A stretch of 64,000 bases of DNA from positions 434,001 through 498,000 of the forward strand of contig NZ_CAJVCE010000003.1 in the NCBI RefSeq assembly GCF_910594985.1. The letters are read 5' to 3'. The translations under genes and the position numbers were made by a program. This stretch comes from Paenibacillus allorhizosphaerae (GTDB lineage: Bacteria > Bacillota > Bacilli > Paenibacillales > NBRC-103111). This document shows positions 16,975 through 24,809 of this stretch, in pieces. The notes beneath the pieces were generated by a model. It ran no database searches. It saw only the letters and a program-made list of their open reading frames with translations, and had not been told where the DNA came from. How positions within the stretch are numbered: position 1 is the stretch's first letter; every line of letters begins with the position of its first letter.

Positions 16975-17879
16975 TTGCGCACCACCTGATTTCCCGTGAC
17001 CAGATTTCTTAGCGCAAGGTCGATACTCGGAAATAAAAAAGGAAATTGTTTGTTCATAGCCACGAGCGGGATCACCCGTTGTCCTTTGAGCAGCAACTCG
17101 GATAATTCCCCGAACATCAGCTTCATGACAAAAGCCGGTACCGGGAACAAGTAGGGCCTATGCATCGCTCTTGCGAGCGCGCGGCCGAACTCATCGTTTG
17201 TCACTGCATGCGGAGCCGTTGCATTGACCGGACCTTCGATATCTTCATTTTCGATGCAAAAATCGATCAGACGGCATATATCGTCAATGTGAATCCAGGA
17301 CAGCACTTGCTTGCCGCTTCCTACACGGCCGCCCACTCCAAACTTAAACGGTAATGCCATCTTCGGAAAAGCGCCGCCGTCATTTCCAAGCACGATGCCT
17401 ACTCTCAGCAAGACGACCCGCGTATCGGGAATATGCTCTGCCGCCATCTCCCATTGATCCACGACTTTGGACAAAAAATCGTCCACATGCAGCTCGCTTT
17501 CCTCGGTAAACGTTTCTTTCTCGGATGTGCCGTAGATGGAAATGCCCGACGCGTTGACAAGCACCGGTTTTTTTTCCAACCGCTCGATCATGCTGCTGAC
17601 TCGCTCAACGGCATCGAGACGGGATTTCAAAATCCGCTCTTTCGCCTCGTGAGTCCAGCGTTGATTGATGGACTCGCCCGCCAAATTGACGATCGCATCC
17701 ACGCCTGCAAGCGGCATAATATTCGTCTCGAGCTCCGACCAGGTAATATGCCGGATCATCGGATTGTCAGAACGTTTTTTTTGGCGGGAGATCAGAACGA
17801 TCGACGCCTTTTTCTTCAAATAATAATCTGTCAGATGCTTGCCGACAAACCCGGTGCCGCCAGCAATGGCCACTTTCAT
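16971..17879 (-). CDS. TIGR01777-family epimerase-like protein (SDR superfamily)
   Basis: A 302-residue extended short-chain dehydrogenase-like protein. The N-terminal GGTGFVGKHL is the dinucleotide-binding loop. NLAGESINQRWT and the ILKSRLDAV segment that follows are the family signature, and the C-terminal 50 residues fit DUF1731. Relatives include B. subtilis YfhF and animal SDR39U1. The biochemical reaction is not established for the family. It is first in a two-gene unit with the coupled gene at 16666. A likely promoter is at 17963-17990. Confidence 0.93.
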   Translation of the reverse strand: MKVAIAGGTGFVGKHLTDYYLKKKASIVLISRQKKRSDNPMIRHITWSELETNIMPLAGVDAIVNLAGESINQRWTHEAKERILKSRLDAVERVSSMIERLEKKPVLVNASGISIYGTSEKETFTEESELHVDDFLSKVVDQWEMAAEHIPDTRVVLLRVGIVLGNDGGAFPKMALPFKFGVGGRVGSGKQVLSWIHIDDICRLIDFCIENEDIEGPVNATAPHAVTNDEFGRALARAMHRPYLFPVPAFVMKLMFGELSELLLKGQRVIPLVAMNKQFPFLFPSIDLALRNLVTGNQVVRK

Positions 17880-17962
17880 GCGCTGTCCTCCACTTGTCGA
17901 ATGCCGTCACCGCCTGCGCGCGTGCCGGACGCAACCTGTAATAAATAAGTGCTTTAATCTTT

Positions 17963-17990
17963 ATTATATAACAAAATTGATATTATACAA
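17963..17990 (-). promoter_or_regulatory. Candidate promoter of the epimerase-like gene
   Basis: On the minus strand TTGTAT (17985-17990), a 16-base AT-rich spacer and a perfect TATAAT (17963-17968), about 85 bases before the start codon. A second TATAAT overlaps the -35 box. Confidence 0.45.
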
Positions 17991-18019
17991 AAATCCATTC
18001 CATCTTTTTGAAAAATCGT

Positions 18020-18037
18020 AAATGAAAATGATTTACA
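18020..18037. promoter_or_regulatory. Fur/Zur-like dyad
   Basis: TGAAAATGATTTACA at 18023-18037 agrees with the 7-1-7 Fur box (TGATAATNATTATCA) at 11 of 14 positions by eye. The longer GTAAAT-N7-ATTTAC dyad also recalls Zur sites. It lies about 30 bases upstream of the epimerase -35 box. No metal-related gene is adjacent, so this stays a pattern match. Confidence 0.3.
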
Positions 18038-18183
18038 ACCTCAATTGCAACCGATTATAATCTAGTTGATTTCTACCTGCAAACAAAACTGCATGAAATA
18101 GGATATAGATTGCCGGACGCCTTGCCAGACGGGACCAACACAACCGCTTCAGACAGCATTTACAAGTGCGCACCGCCTTCGAA

Positions 18184-18213
18184 TTGCCATTGTGTTGAGC
18201 CGCACGATATAAT
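18184..18213 (+). promoter_or_regulatory. Promoter of the marR gene
   Basis: TTGCCA (18184-18189), an 18-base spacer and a perfect TATAAT (18208-18213), with the start codon at 18235 and GGAGG between. Confidence 0.7.
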
Positions 18214-18234
18214 AGGGGTCATGGAGGTTTTATT

Positions 18235-18672
18235 ATGGAAACGAGAGAAATGCTGGAGCATTTTGTGACATATTTGCAAACGATTAACCGCCATATGCGT
18301 TCGAAAGCTTTCGATCAGCAGGAAAGTCCGCTAACTCGGGTGCAATGGCTTCTCCTCCGACACCTTTACCGCAAAGGACCTTGCACGATCGGTCAGCTCG
18401 CGATCCATCTTGACGTTCGCTCCAGCACCATGACGCAAATGATCGACAGGCTGGAGAAAGCGAATTTCGTTTATCGTGTTAGCAGTCAGCCTGATGCGCG
18501 TGTACGAATGGTAGGGCTTACCGATGAGGGTACCGCCATTATCCACCGGACGGAATCCGAATGGGCGGAGACGCTGTCGGACGCGTTCGGCCAATTTAAC
18601 GAGAAGGAACGTCAGCAGTTTTTACAATATATGCAGCGCCTGTCCGAAGGATTGCCGAAGAGAGGATCATAA
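18235..18672 (+). CDS. MarR-family transcriptional regulator
   Basis: A 145-residue winged-helix repressor-type protein. The DNA-binding part runs from about residue 45 to 105 (CTIGQLAIHLDVRSSTMTQMIDRLE is the recognition region, followed by the wing SQPDARVRMVGLT). Terminal helices form the dimer interface. GGAGG sits 8 bases before the ATG. It is a single-gene unit with its own promoter and terminator. The large pseudokinase-ATPase gene that follows has a separate start region. The ligand is unknown. Confidence 0.93.
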   Translation: METREMLEHFVTYLQTINRHMRSKAFDQQESPLTRVQWLLLRHLYRKGPCTIGQLAIHLDVRSSTMTQMIDRLEKANFVYRVSSQPDARVRMVGLTDEGTAIIHRTESEWAETLSDAFGQFNEKERQQFLQYMQRLSEGLPKRGS

Positions 18673-18687
18673 TTTATTGCATGCTAC

Positions 18688-18712
18688 AGACTCCGCAAGG
18701 GGTCTTTTTTTT
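18688..18712 (+). terminator. Terminator of marR
   Basis: Stem AGACTCC (18688-18694) with GGGGTCT (18699-18705, one G-U pair), a GCAA tetraloop and a run of eight T. Confidence 0.85.
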
Positions 18713-18838
18713 CAAGACTTTGGAAATGAAACTATGAAGTCGTTTACCAGTACTGGAACTCATTGCAAAATATTGGTTGCCTCAAGTAGCCTAAGAAAGT
18801 ACAATTAGTGGACAACGACGCGTACGGAGGATATTCCC

Positions 18839-21800
18839 TTGACTTGGAACTTGGAAACGGCGTTTATGGAGCGAATTCAGGAGCATGCTCAATCCATTAT
18901 TTACCGTGCAAAGCATCGTGATACGGGGAAAGTAAAAATTATCAAGCAAAGCAAGTCGGCGGCTTATGACGCGCTTCTTGAGCAGGAATACGCCAACAGC
19001 CGGCTCTTCAAACATGAAGAGATGTTGGTTCCAGCGAGACGGCTTGTGCTTGAAGGCCGCCCTGCGCTCGATTTGGGCGAAACCGCAGCGATTCCGCTAC
19101 CCGCCTATTTGACAGCCAAGCCGCTGGACATCGTTGAATTGTTGCAGCTAGCGATTGCCGCCGTTCAAATGATTGGCAAGCTTCATCGGTTGAAGTATGT
19201 CCATCAGGCGATTTCCCCCTTCTCTTTCTTTATCGAAACGGATCGAAAGAAGCTGATTCTGACCCAGCTGCAGCATATTTGTTCCCTTGTGTCGTTTGGA
19301 GATAGTGAAATAGTGCAAGATGAAAGTGCCTGCGCCCTTGATTCAAATGCATTAGACGAAGAACATTTGCCGTATGCGGCTCCTGAGCGCATGAGCGACA
19401 CGGCATTCTCCTTCGATGAACGGGCGGATTTGTATTCGCTTGGTGCGTTGTTTTACCGATTTGCAACAGGAAAACAGCCATTCTATCATAAGGACGATAT
19501 GGAGCGGCTCCATACTCTCACGACGCAGCTCGAAGCTGACGGGCACGTACCGAAGGCGTTGTCGGATATCATTTTGAGATGCATGGCCGTTCAACCGGAG
19601 CGTCGCTACCAAAGCGCCCAAGCGTTGGAACGGGATTTGGAGCTTTTCTTTCTTCGGCTGCGCTCCGAATGGAACAACGGCACCCCTCCCTCGGTTACCG
19701 CGGAATCAACCATGGAACTGCAAATTTCTGATACGCTGTATGGCAGAGATTCCGAGATGCACACGCTGCTTCAGTCATACCAGCGCGCGTTGTTAGGGGG
19801 TTTTGAGACCGTATTCGTCAGCGGTTTGTCGGGCATCGGCAAATCGTTTCTGATCCATGAGTTTCGGCAAACGATGCAGCGTGGGAAAGGTTTATTCATG
19901 TCCGGCAAATTCGACCAGTATAAGCAGGAGATTCCGTACCGAGCCATTCATCAAATTGGACGCCAGCTGTTTCATCATCTGCTTTCGCTGGACAAAGAAC
20001 AATATCAAGTGAAAATACAACAAATTAATGACGCTGTCGGGCCTAACGGTCAAGTGCTGATCGATATGAACCCGGATTTGGAACGTATTCTCGGCAAACA
20101 GCCCCCACTGGCGAAACTGCCGCCTACGGAAATGTACAATCGGTTTCTGATGACGCTTCATCAATATTTATCCGTATTTTCAACGAAGGATCATCCGCTT
20201 GTTTACTTTTTGGACGATTTGCAATGGGCCGATCCCGCTTCCATCCAGCTCATAACCGATCTGCTGCACAGCTCAGACGGCAAATACATCATGTTTATCG
20301 GGGCGTACCGGGGCCAGGAAATTACGGATAACCATCCGCTGCAGCGAATGCTCGTCAAGCTCTCCCGCATCCGGCGAATTCAAATGTCGCACATCGTGCT
20401 CGAGCCATTGAGCGAGTCGCACATGAGCAAATTGCTAGCCGATTCGCTTCATCCCACAAAACAGTCGATAGCGACGCTGGCAGCGCTGCTGATGCGCAAG
20501 ACGAAAGGCAACGCATTTTTTGCGAAGCAATTTTTTCGTTCGCTATACGATCTCCGGCTGCTGCGATTCAATGTGTCGGAATATTGCTGGGAATGGGATA
20601 CTGACCAAATCGACGAGCTTTATATTACCGACAATGTAGTGGATTTTATGATGACGAAAATTCGCCGTTTGCCGGAACCGGTGCAGCGGATTCTTATGGA
20701 TGCCGCCTGCATCGGGAACGAATTTACGCCGGAAACGCTCTCGCTTGTGACAAAGCTTCCCGATGGCGAAGCAGCCGTGCTGCTCACGAAGGCGATCGAT
20801 GAAGGGATGCTGTTGCGCATTGCCCATATCCGTTCCCCTGATCGTTCCTCTTCGGCGTTGTATAAATTTATGCATGACCGCGTTCACCAAGCGGTGTACT
20901 CGATCGTGCCGAACGAGGAAAAGAAGCGGATTCATCTCCGGATCGGCCAGTCGCTGCAGCGGGAACTGAACTTCGAACAACGGGAGGACCGGTTGTTCGA
21001 TATCGTCAAACAGCTTAATCTTGGCGCTGAACTGCTCGATAAGCTCGAGGAAAAAGATAATCTGCTGATGCTCAACTTGAAAGCATGCCGTAAAGCGAAA
21101 GGGAACTCGGCCTACGAAACGGCGTTTCATTACGCTGTGAGTGCAGTGAATTTACTTCAGCCCGGCGATTGTTGGATTGTTGCATACGCCACCGCCTTCG
21201 AGGTCCACATGGAACTGGCCGAGCTGAACTATTTGTGCGGACATTTTGACGAGGCAAAACGCATCTTCGCAACCCTTCTGCAGCATGTAAAAACGAAATT
21301 CGAGAAAGCGGATATTTATAATTTGATGATGGTGCTCTATACGAATCTTGGCCAGCATGAAGAAGCGCTTCAAGTCGGACTTGACGGTTTGCGCCTATTC
21401 GGGATCAAATTTCCATCCCAAGTCAGCACACCGCGTATGCTGTGGGAAATGGTAAAAGCACGTTATTATGTTGGGCTGAAACGGCCGGAAGACTTGATCG
21501 ATCACCCGCTGATGACGAATCCGAACCATAAAGCCGTCATGCAGCTGATGGTCAATCTCATTCCGCCGTCCTACTTTGTGAATTCCGGCTTATACATTTG
21601 TTTGATGCTGCGCACGTTCAGTTATTCGCTGCATTATGGTCATTCCGAAGGGTCGGCTTACGCTTACTCTGCCTATGGCGTCATTGTCAGCTCATTGCTC
21701 GGCAGGCTAAAATCCGGCAGAGCTTACGGCTTGCTCGGTCTCCAACTGAGCGATATGTTCGACCATCTGCCGACCAAGAGCAAAGTATATTTTGCATACG

Positions 21801-22714
21801 GCGGCTTTACGAGCTCGCTCAGCGGCCACATAGGAGCCAATGTCGGCTACTTGCAAAAAGCATACCAGTACGGCATAGAATCGGGCGATTTTGTATACGC
21901 CGGGTATTCGATTACGTTCAGCTTCTTTTTGCGGCTATTTCGGGGCGATCCGTTATCTGAAGTACTGAAGGAATCGGACGCCTACCACAGCTTTATATAT
22001 AAAGCGCAGGATCAGGATGCGATTTCGATTTTTACCGTACTGCAGCGGTACGTGCTTTATATGAAAGAGGCGCCGCTAGCATTCCAGCAAGAGCAGAAGA
22101 CCGCTCAGGACGATGCCTTTATGACAGACGACGAAGTCGATCACTTGGAGCGGCTGACGAACAAAGCGACCATCCATACGTATTACGCGCTTCGCGCGCA
22201 ATCCTACTACATGATGAACCGGCTCGAAGCGGCTGAACGCATTTGCGAGCTTGCGGAAGCGTCCATAACCACCGTGTTCGGCTTGCCTCATATGCATTTG
22301 CATCATTTCCACAGAGGGATGGTGTTCGCCGGGTTGTATGCCTCACGGCCAGAGGCCACCCGGAAACGGTATAAGCGAATGATTCGCAAAAGCCTGCGCT
22401 TTCTGGACAAATGGTCCCGTCATTCACCCGATAATTTTTTGCACTTGAAGCTTCTGCTCGAGGCCGAATGGAACCGGATCATCGAGAAACCGGAGCTGTC
22501 CGCCTCTTTATACGATCAAGCGATCCATCATGCGGGTTTGCAGCGTTTTGTTCAATTCGAAGCGATGGCATGCGAATGTGCGGCTAAATTTTATTCGGGA
22601 ACCGGTAAGCCGGCCGAGGCTTCGTCTTATTACGCGAAGGCGTTAGCATTATATAAAAAATGGGGGGCAATGAGGAAAGCGGCGGATATGGAGGGGCAAC
22701 AGCCCATTCTCTGA
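18839..22714 (+). CDS. Pseudokinase, AAA-type ATPase and TPR-like signalling protein
   Basis: A 1291-residue protein. Residues 1-275 resemble a Ser/Thr protein kinase, but the catalytic HRD motif is HQA (122-124), so the catalytic Asp is Ala, and no DFG is found (LTQLQH instead). The APE motif (181-183) and DLYSLGALFY remain. This makes it a predicted pseudokinase. Residues 300-650 are an AAA_16/COG3899 ATPase, with Walker A GLSGIGKS (329-336) and Walker B VYFLDDLQWAD. From about 690 to 1280 the protein is helical with repeat-like TPR character. Many relatives end in a histidine kinase, cyclase or phosphatase output domain. This one stops after the repeats. The TTG at 18839 is 8 bases after GGAGG; an in-frame ATG at 18866 has no such site. 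It is flanked by terminators, so it is a solitary gene. Partners are unknown. Confidence 0.9.
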   Translation: MTWNLETAFMERIQEHAQSIIYRAKHRDTGKVKIIKQSKSAAYDALLEQEYANSRLFKHEEMLVPARRLVLEGRPALDLGETAAIPLPAYLTAKPLDIVELLQLAIAAVQMIGKLHRLKYVHQAISPFSFFIETDRKKLILTQLQHICSLVSFGDSEIVQDESACALDSNALDEEHLPYAAPERMSDTAFSFDERADLYSLGALFYRFATGKQPFYHKDDMERLHTLTTQLEADGHVPKALSDIILRCMAVQPERRYQSAQALERDLELFFLRLRSEWNNGTPPSVTAESTMELQISDTLYGRDSEMHTLLQSYQRALLGGFETVFVSGLSGIGKSFLIHEFRQTMQRGKGLFMSGKFDQYKQEIPYRAIHQIGRQLFHHLLSLDKEQYQVKIQQINDAVGPNGQVLIDMNPDLERILGKQPPLAKLPPTEMYNRFLMTLHQYLSVFSTKDHPLVYFLDDLQWADPASIQLITDLLHSSDGKYIMFIGAYRGQEITDNHPLQRMLVKLSRIRRIQMSHIVLEPLSESHMSKLLADSLHPTKQSIATLAALLMRKTKGNAFFAKQFFRSLYDLRLLRFNVSEYCWEWDTDQIDELYITDNVVDFMMTKIRRLPEPVQRILMDAACIGNEFTPETLSLVTKLPDGEAAVLLTKAIDEGMLLRIAHIRSPDRSSSALYKFMHDRVHQAVYSIVPNEEKKRIHLRIGQSLQRELNFEQREDRLFDIVKQLNLGAELLDKLEEKDNLLMLNLKACRKAKGNSAYETAFHYAVSAVNLLQPGDCWIVAYATAFEVHMELAELNYLCGHFDEAKRIFATLLQHVKTKFEKADIYNLMMVLYTNLGQHEEALQVGLDGLRLFGIKFPSQVSTPRMLWEMVKARYYVGLKRPEDLIDHPLMTNPNHKAVMQLMVNLIPPSYFVNSGLYICLMLRTFSYSLHYGHSEGSAYAYSAYGVIVSSLLGRLKSGRAYGLLGLQLSDMFDHLPTKSKVYFAYGGFTSSLSGHIGANVGYLQKAYQYGIESGDFVYAGYSITFSFFLRLFRGDPLSEVLKESDAYHSFIYKAQDQDAISIFTVLQRYVLYMKEAPLAFQQEQKTAQDDAFMTDDEVDHLERLTNKATIHTYYALRAQSYYMMNRLEAAERICELAEASITTVFGLPHMHLHHFHRGMVFAGLYASRPEATRKRYKRMIRKSLRFLDKWSRHSPDNFLHLKLLLEAEWNRIIEKPELSASLYDQAIHHAGLQRFVQFEAMACECAAKFYSGTGKPAEASSYYAKALALYKKWGAMRKAADMEGQQPIL

Positions 22715-22865
22715 TCCCGTTCGCAAACGGATTAACATTTTGTGACCGCTACACAAAAAAAGCAACCTACCGTGAGCTGTTACAATCGCGTGTCTTCTGC
22801 TGGGAGGATGCATTCGCCGAAACGACATATTCCACGTTCAGTGGCGCGGCGCGGCAGGCTTAATA

Positions 22866-22922
22866 AGAAAAAAGCGTCTCTAACCGCTTCGGATTGCAGC
22901 GGAAAGAGACGCTCTTCTTTTT
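22866..22922. terminator. Bidirectional terminator
   Basis: Perfect stem AGCGTCTCT (22873-22881) with its complement at 22905-22913, an inner CCGC/GCGG pair, A-rich before and T-rich after. It separates the convergent ATPase and esterase genes. The other roughly 200 bases of this gap hold no supported gene. Confidence 0.88.
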
Positions 22923-23001
22923 GTTGGTGATGCGATATATCGCTCGAGTGCCGATCACCGAAAATCGGCCCATGTGCGTAAACCCTGGACGGGAACTTCG
23001 G

Positions 23002-23799
23002 CTACGCTTGTGCAAAATACTGCTCGATAAACCGGAGCGCCTCTTTCAAATGAAGCCCAAAATAATCCCAGTTGTGGTCGCCCTCGAATTCAAGATATTC
23101 ATGCGGATATCCAAGTTGGTCGAGCAGCACTTTGTACGCGGTGTTCAGCGGATATAAATAATCGGACGTCCCGCAGTTAAAATGCAGTGCCGGCCGCTGC
23201 TCCCCCCTTACTCTCTGGGAAGCAAGCACATGCAGATCGTGCTCTCGTACATAAGGTCCCTGCACCGGTCCGATCATGCGCGAAATTTCGGTTCTCAGTA
23301 GATCTTCGGTCATCAGCGCCGTCGACATGAGTGCACCCGATATGCTAGCGGCGGCGCCGAACAGCTCCGGATTGCGCAGCGCGAGTACGAAGGCTCCATA
23401 GCCGCCCATGGATAATCCGCATGCCGCACGGCTGGAACGGTCGGCCACCGTACGGAACTCCCGGTCTACGGCAGGAATGAGATCATACAACAAGTAGTCT
23501 TCAAATCGTCCTGCACCGTTATACCAGTTGATATAAAAGGTTCCTTGTCCGTATCCCCCGTCGCTCGGCATCACGACGATGCTTTCACGGAATTCGCCCG
23601 ATGCGATCATCGCATCGAGCGTCACTTCGACATTGCCTTTCATGATCCAACTGGCTTCATGGCCGTACAATCCATGCAGCAAATAAACGACCGGATAACG
23701 CCGGTCCTGCGAAGCATCGTAGCTCGTAGGCAAGTACACGTTACAGAGCTTGCGCTGATATAAAGCGCCGGAAAAAAACGGAAACGGCTGTACGCTCAT
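23002..23799 (-). CDS. Alpha/beta-hydrolase esterase (esterase D/PF00756 type)
   Basis: A 265-residue cytoplasmic esterase. The nucleophile Ser130 lies in GLSMGGYG, Asp213 in CGTSDYLYP and His242 in EGDHNWDYF, which completes the triad. HGLYGHEASW near residue 42 forms the oxyanion side. Such enzymes release acyl groups from sugars or small thioester and formyl adducts, and the exact substrate is open. There is no signal peptide. It is the last of three minus-strand genes with YtxJ and a phosphodiesterase, with gaps of 33 and 42 bases, so the three may be one operon. Confidence 0.92.
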   Translation of the reverse strand: MSVQPFPFFSGALYQRKLCNVYLPTSYDASQDRRYPVVYLLHGLYGHEASWIMKGNVEVTLDAMIASGEFRESIVVMPSDGGYGQGTFYINWYNGAGRFEDYLLYDLIPAVDREFRTVADRSSRAACGLSMGGYGAFVLALRNPELFGAAASISGALMSTALMTEDLLRTEISRMIGPVQGPYVREHDLHVLASQRVRGEQRPALHFNCGTSDYLYPLNTAYKVLLDQLGYPHEYLEFEGDHNWDYFGLHLKEALRFIEQYFAQA

Positions 23800-23832
23800 G
23801 CGGCAACCTCCCTTTTCTGCCGATCGGTCGGC

Positions 23833-24174
23833 TTAGTTGAGTACGGCAGTCATATGCGCCTTTGTAATGGACCAATGGGAAGTATTCCATATGGTTTCCT
23901 TATTTTTAATATATAAAATTTGCGGAGAAGCATGCTTCACGCCGGTATCTTCGGCAATTTGATTGGATACGGGGCGCGATTCGATCACTTTTACCATGAC
24001 ATAATCCACGTCGGTGTTCGGTTCTTTGGCCAAGTAGGATTCATATTCATCCAGCGCATTTGAGCTTACCGGACAAGCCGTGCTATGCTTTAATACAACG
24101 ATCGGCTTAACGCCCGATCCTTCCAGAAGTCGATTCCACTCTTCGATCGTCGTAATTTCTTTCCATTGCGTCAT
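23833..24174 (-). CDS. ytxJ: Bacillithiol-system redox protein YtxJ
   Basis: A 113-residue thioredoxin-fold monothiol protein of the bacillithiol system, which acts in the cytoplasm on protein disulphides formed with bacillithiol. The motif HSTACPVS with Cys34 matches the TCPIS-type active site of YtxJ (BrxC) proteins. The segment KHASPQILYIKN contains the cis-proline typical of the fold. The ATG at 24174 follows GGAGGG by 6 bases, better than the one at 24201. Its presence supports an assignment to Bacilli. Confidence 0.9.
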   Translation of the reverse strand: MTQWKEITTIEEWNRLLEGSGVKPIVVLKHSTACPVSSNALDEYESYLAKEPNTDVDYVMVKVIESRPVSNQIAEDTGVKHASPQILYIKNKETIWNTSHWSITKAHMTAVLN

Positions 24175-24216
24175 ATTTAGTCCCTCCGTCTTGTTTTTCA
24201 AGAGATGAATATCGAA

Positions 24217-24720
24217 TTATTTGCGATCGTAATAATAATGCTCGCCTACCGGTTGCGGCCCCAACGTTAGGATGCCATACGAGTACCGGGGCTGCCTGCG
24301 CTTGTCGGTCGGGGAACCGGGGTTAAAGAGCAGCACCCCGTTACGGCTTTCCATATACGGAATATGGGAATGACCGAACAGCACCACATCGACTGTTCCT
24401 TTACCGTCGCCGTCGAGAAAAGCACGGTAAGCCGTTTCCGATGTAGAGCGGCCGCCGTCGCCATGGACGATGCCGATGCGATATCCGGCTATCTTCAGCA
24501 CCTTGCGCCTTCCGAAACGTCTGACGATCTCCAGACCGTCGTTATTGCCTGCCACTCCGTCCACCGGAGCGATCAATGCGAACAGTTCAACGACGCCTTC
24601 ATCCATCCAATCGCCCGCATGCAAAATCATATCAACGCCCTGAAGACCTTCCACCAGCGTATCCGGCAGACGAGCGGCTCTGCCGAACATATGAGTATCG
24701 GATACAACGCCTATGCGCAT
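24217..24720 (-). CDS. Metallophosphoesterase of the YfcE/MJ0936 family
   Basis: A 167-residue phosphodiesterase with the full two-metal motif set: DTH (Asp8, His10), GDW near residue 36, GNND near residue 58, HGDGG and GHSHIP near residue 116. Relatives hydrolyse phosphodiesters with manganese; the natural substrate is usually unknown. It is the first gene of a likely three-gene run with YtxJ and the esterase. The upstream terminator at 24781 belongs to the ABC operon. Confidence 0.92.
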   Translation of the reverse strand: MRIGVVSDTHMFGRAARLPDTLVEGLQGVDMILHAGDWMDEGVVELFALIAPVDGVAGNNDGLEIVRRFGRRKVLKIAGYRIGIVHGDGGRSTSETAYRAFLDGDGKGTVDVVLFGHSHIPYMESRNGVLLFNPGSPTDKRRQPRYSYGILTLGPQPVGEHYYYDRK

Positions 24721-24780
24721 ACGCGGCTGAGTCCTTTCGTATCAGAATTATTTTTATTTTACCATAACCACCCTCAAAAG

Positions 24781-24802
24781 AAAAAAGCACCGCAAGGGCG
24801 CT
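24781..24802 (-). terminator. Terminator of the ABC exporter operon
   Basis: Short GC stem (AGCGCC with GGTGCT on the minus strand, one G-U pair) followed by TTTTTT, 8 bases past the stop at 24810. Confidence 0.7.
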
Positions 24803-24809
24803 GTAAGGT

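Larger units (their letters stand above)
17880..18183. other. Intergenic region between the epimerase and marR genes
   Basis: About 350 bases separate the divergent epimerase and marR starts. The region is AT-rich near 17950-18060 and holds the epimerase promoter, a Fur-like dyad and the marR promoter, listed separately. No open frame with a ribosome site was seen. Confidence 0.6.

Noticed and set aside
22730-22930. Short open frames between the pseudokinase gene and the esterase gene
   Set aside because: They run through the bidirectional terminator and have no ribosome site or family character.
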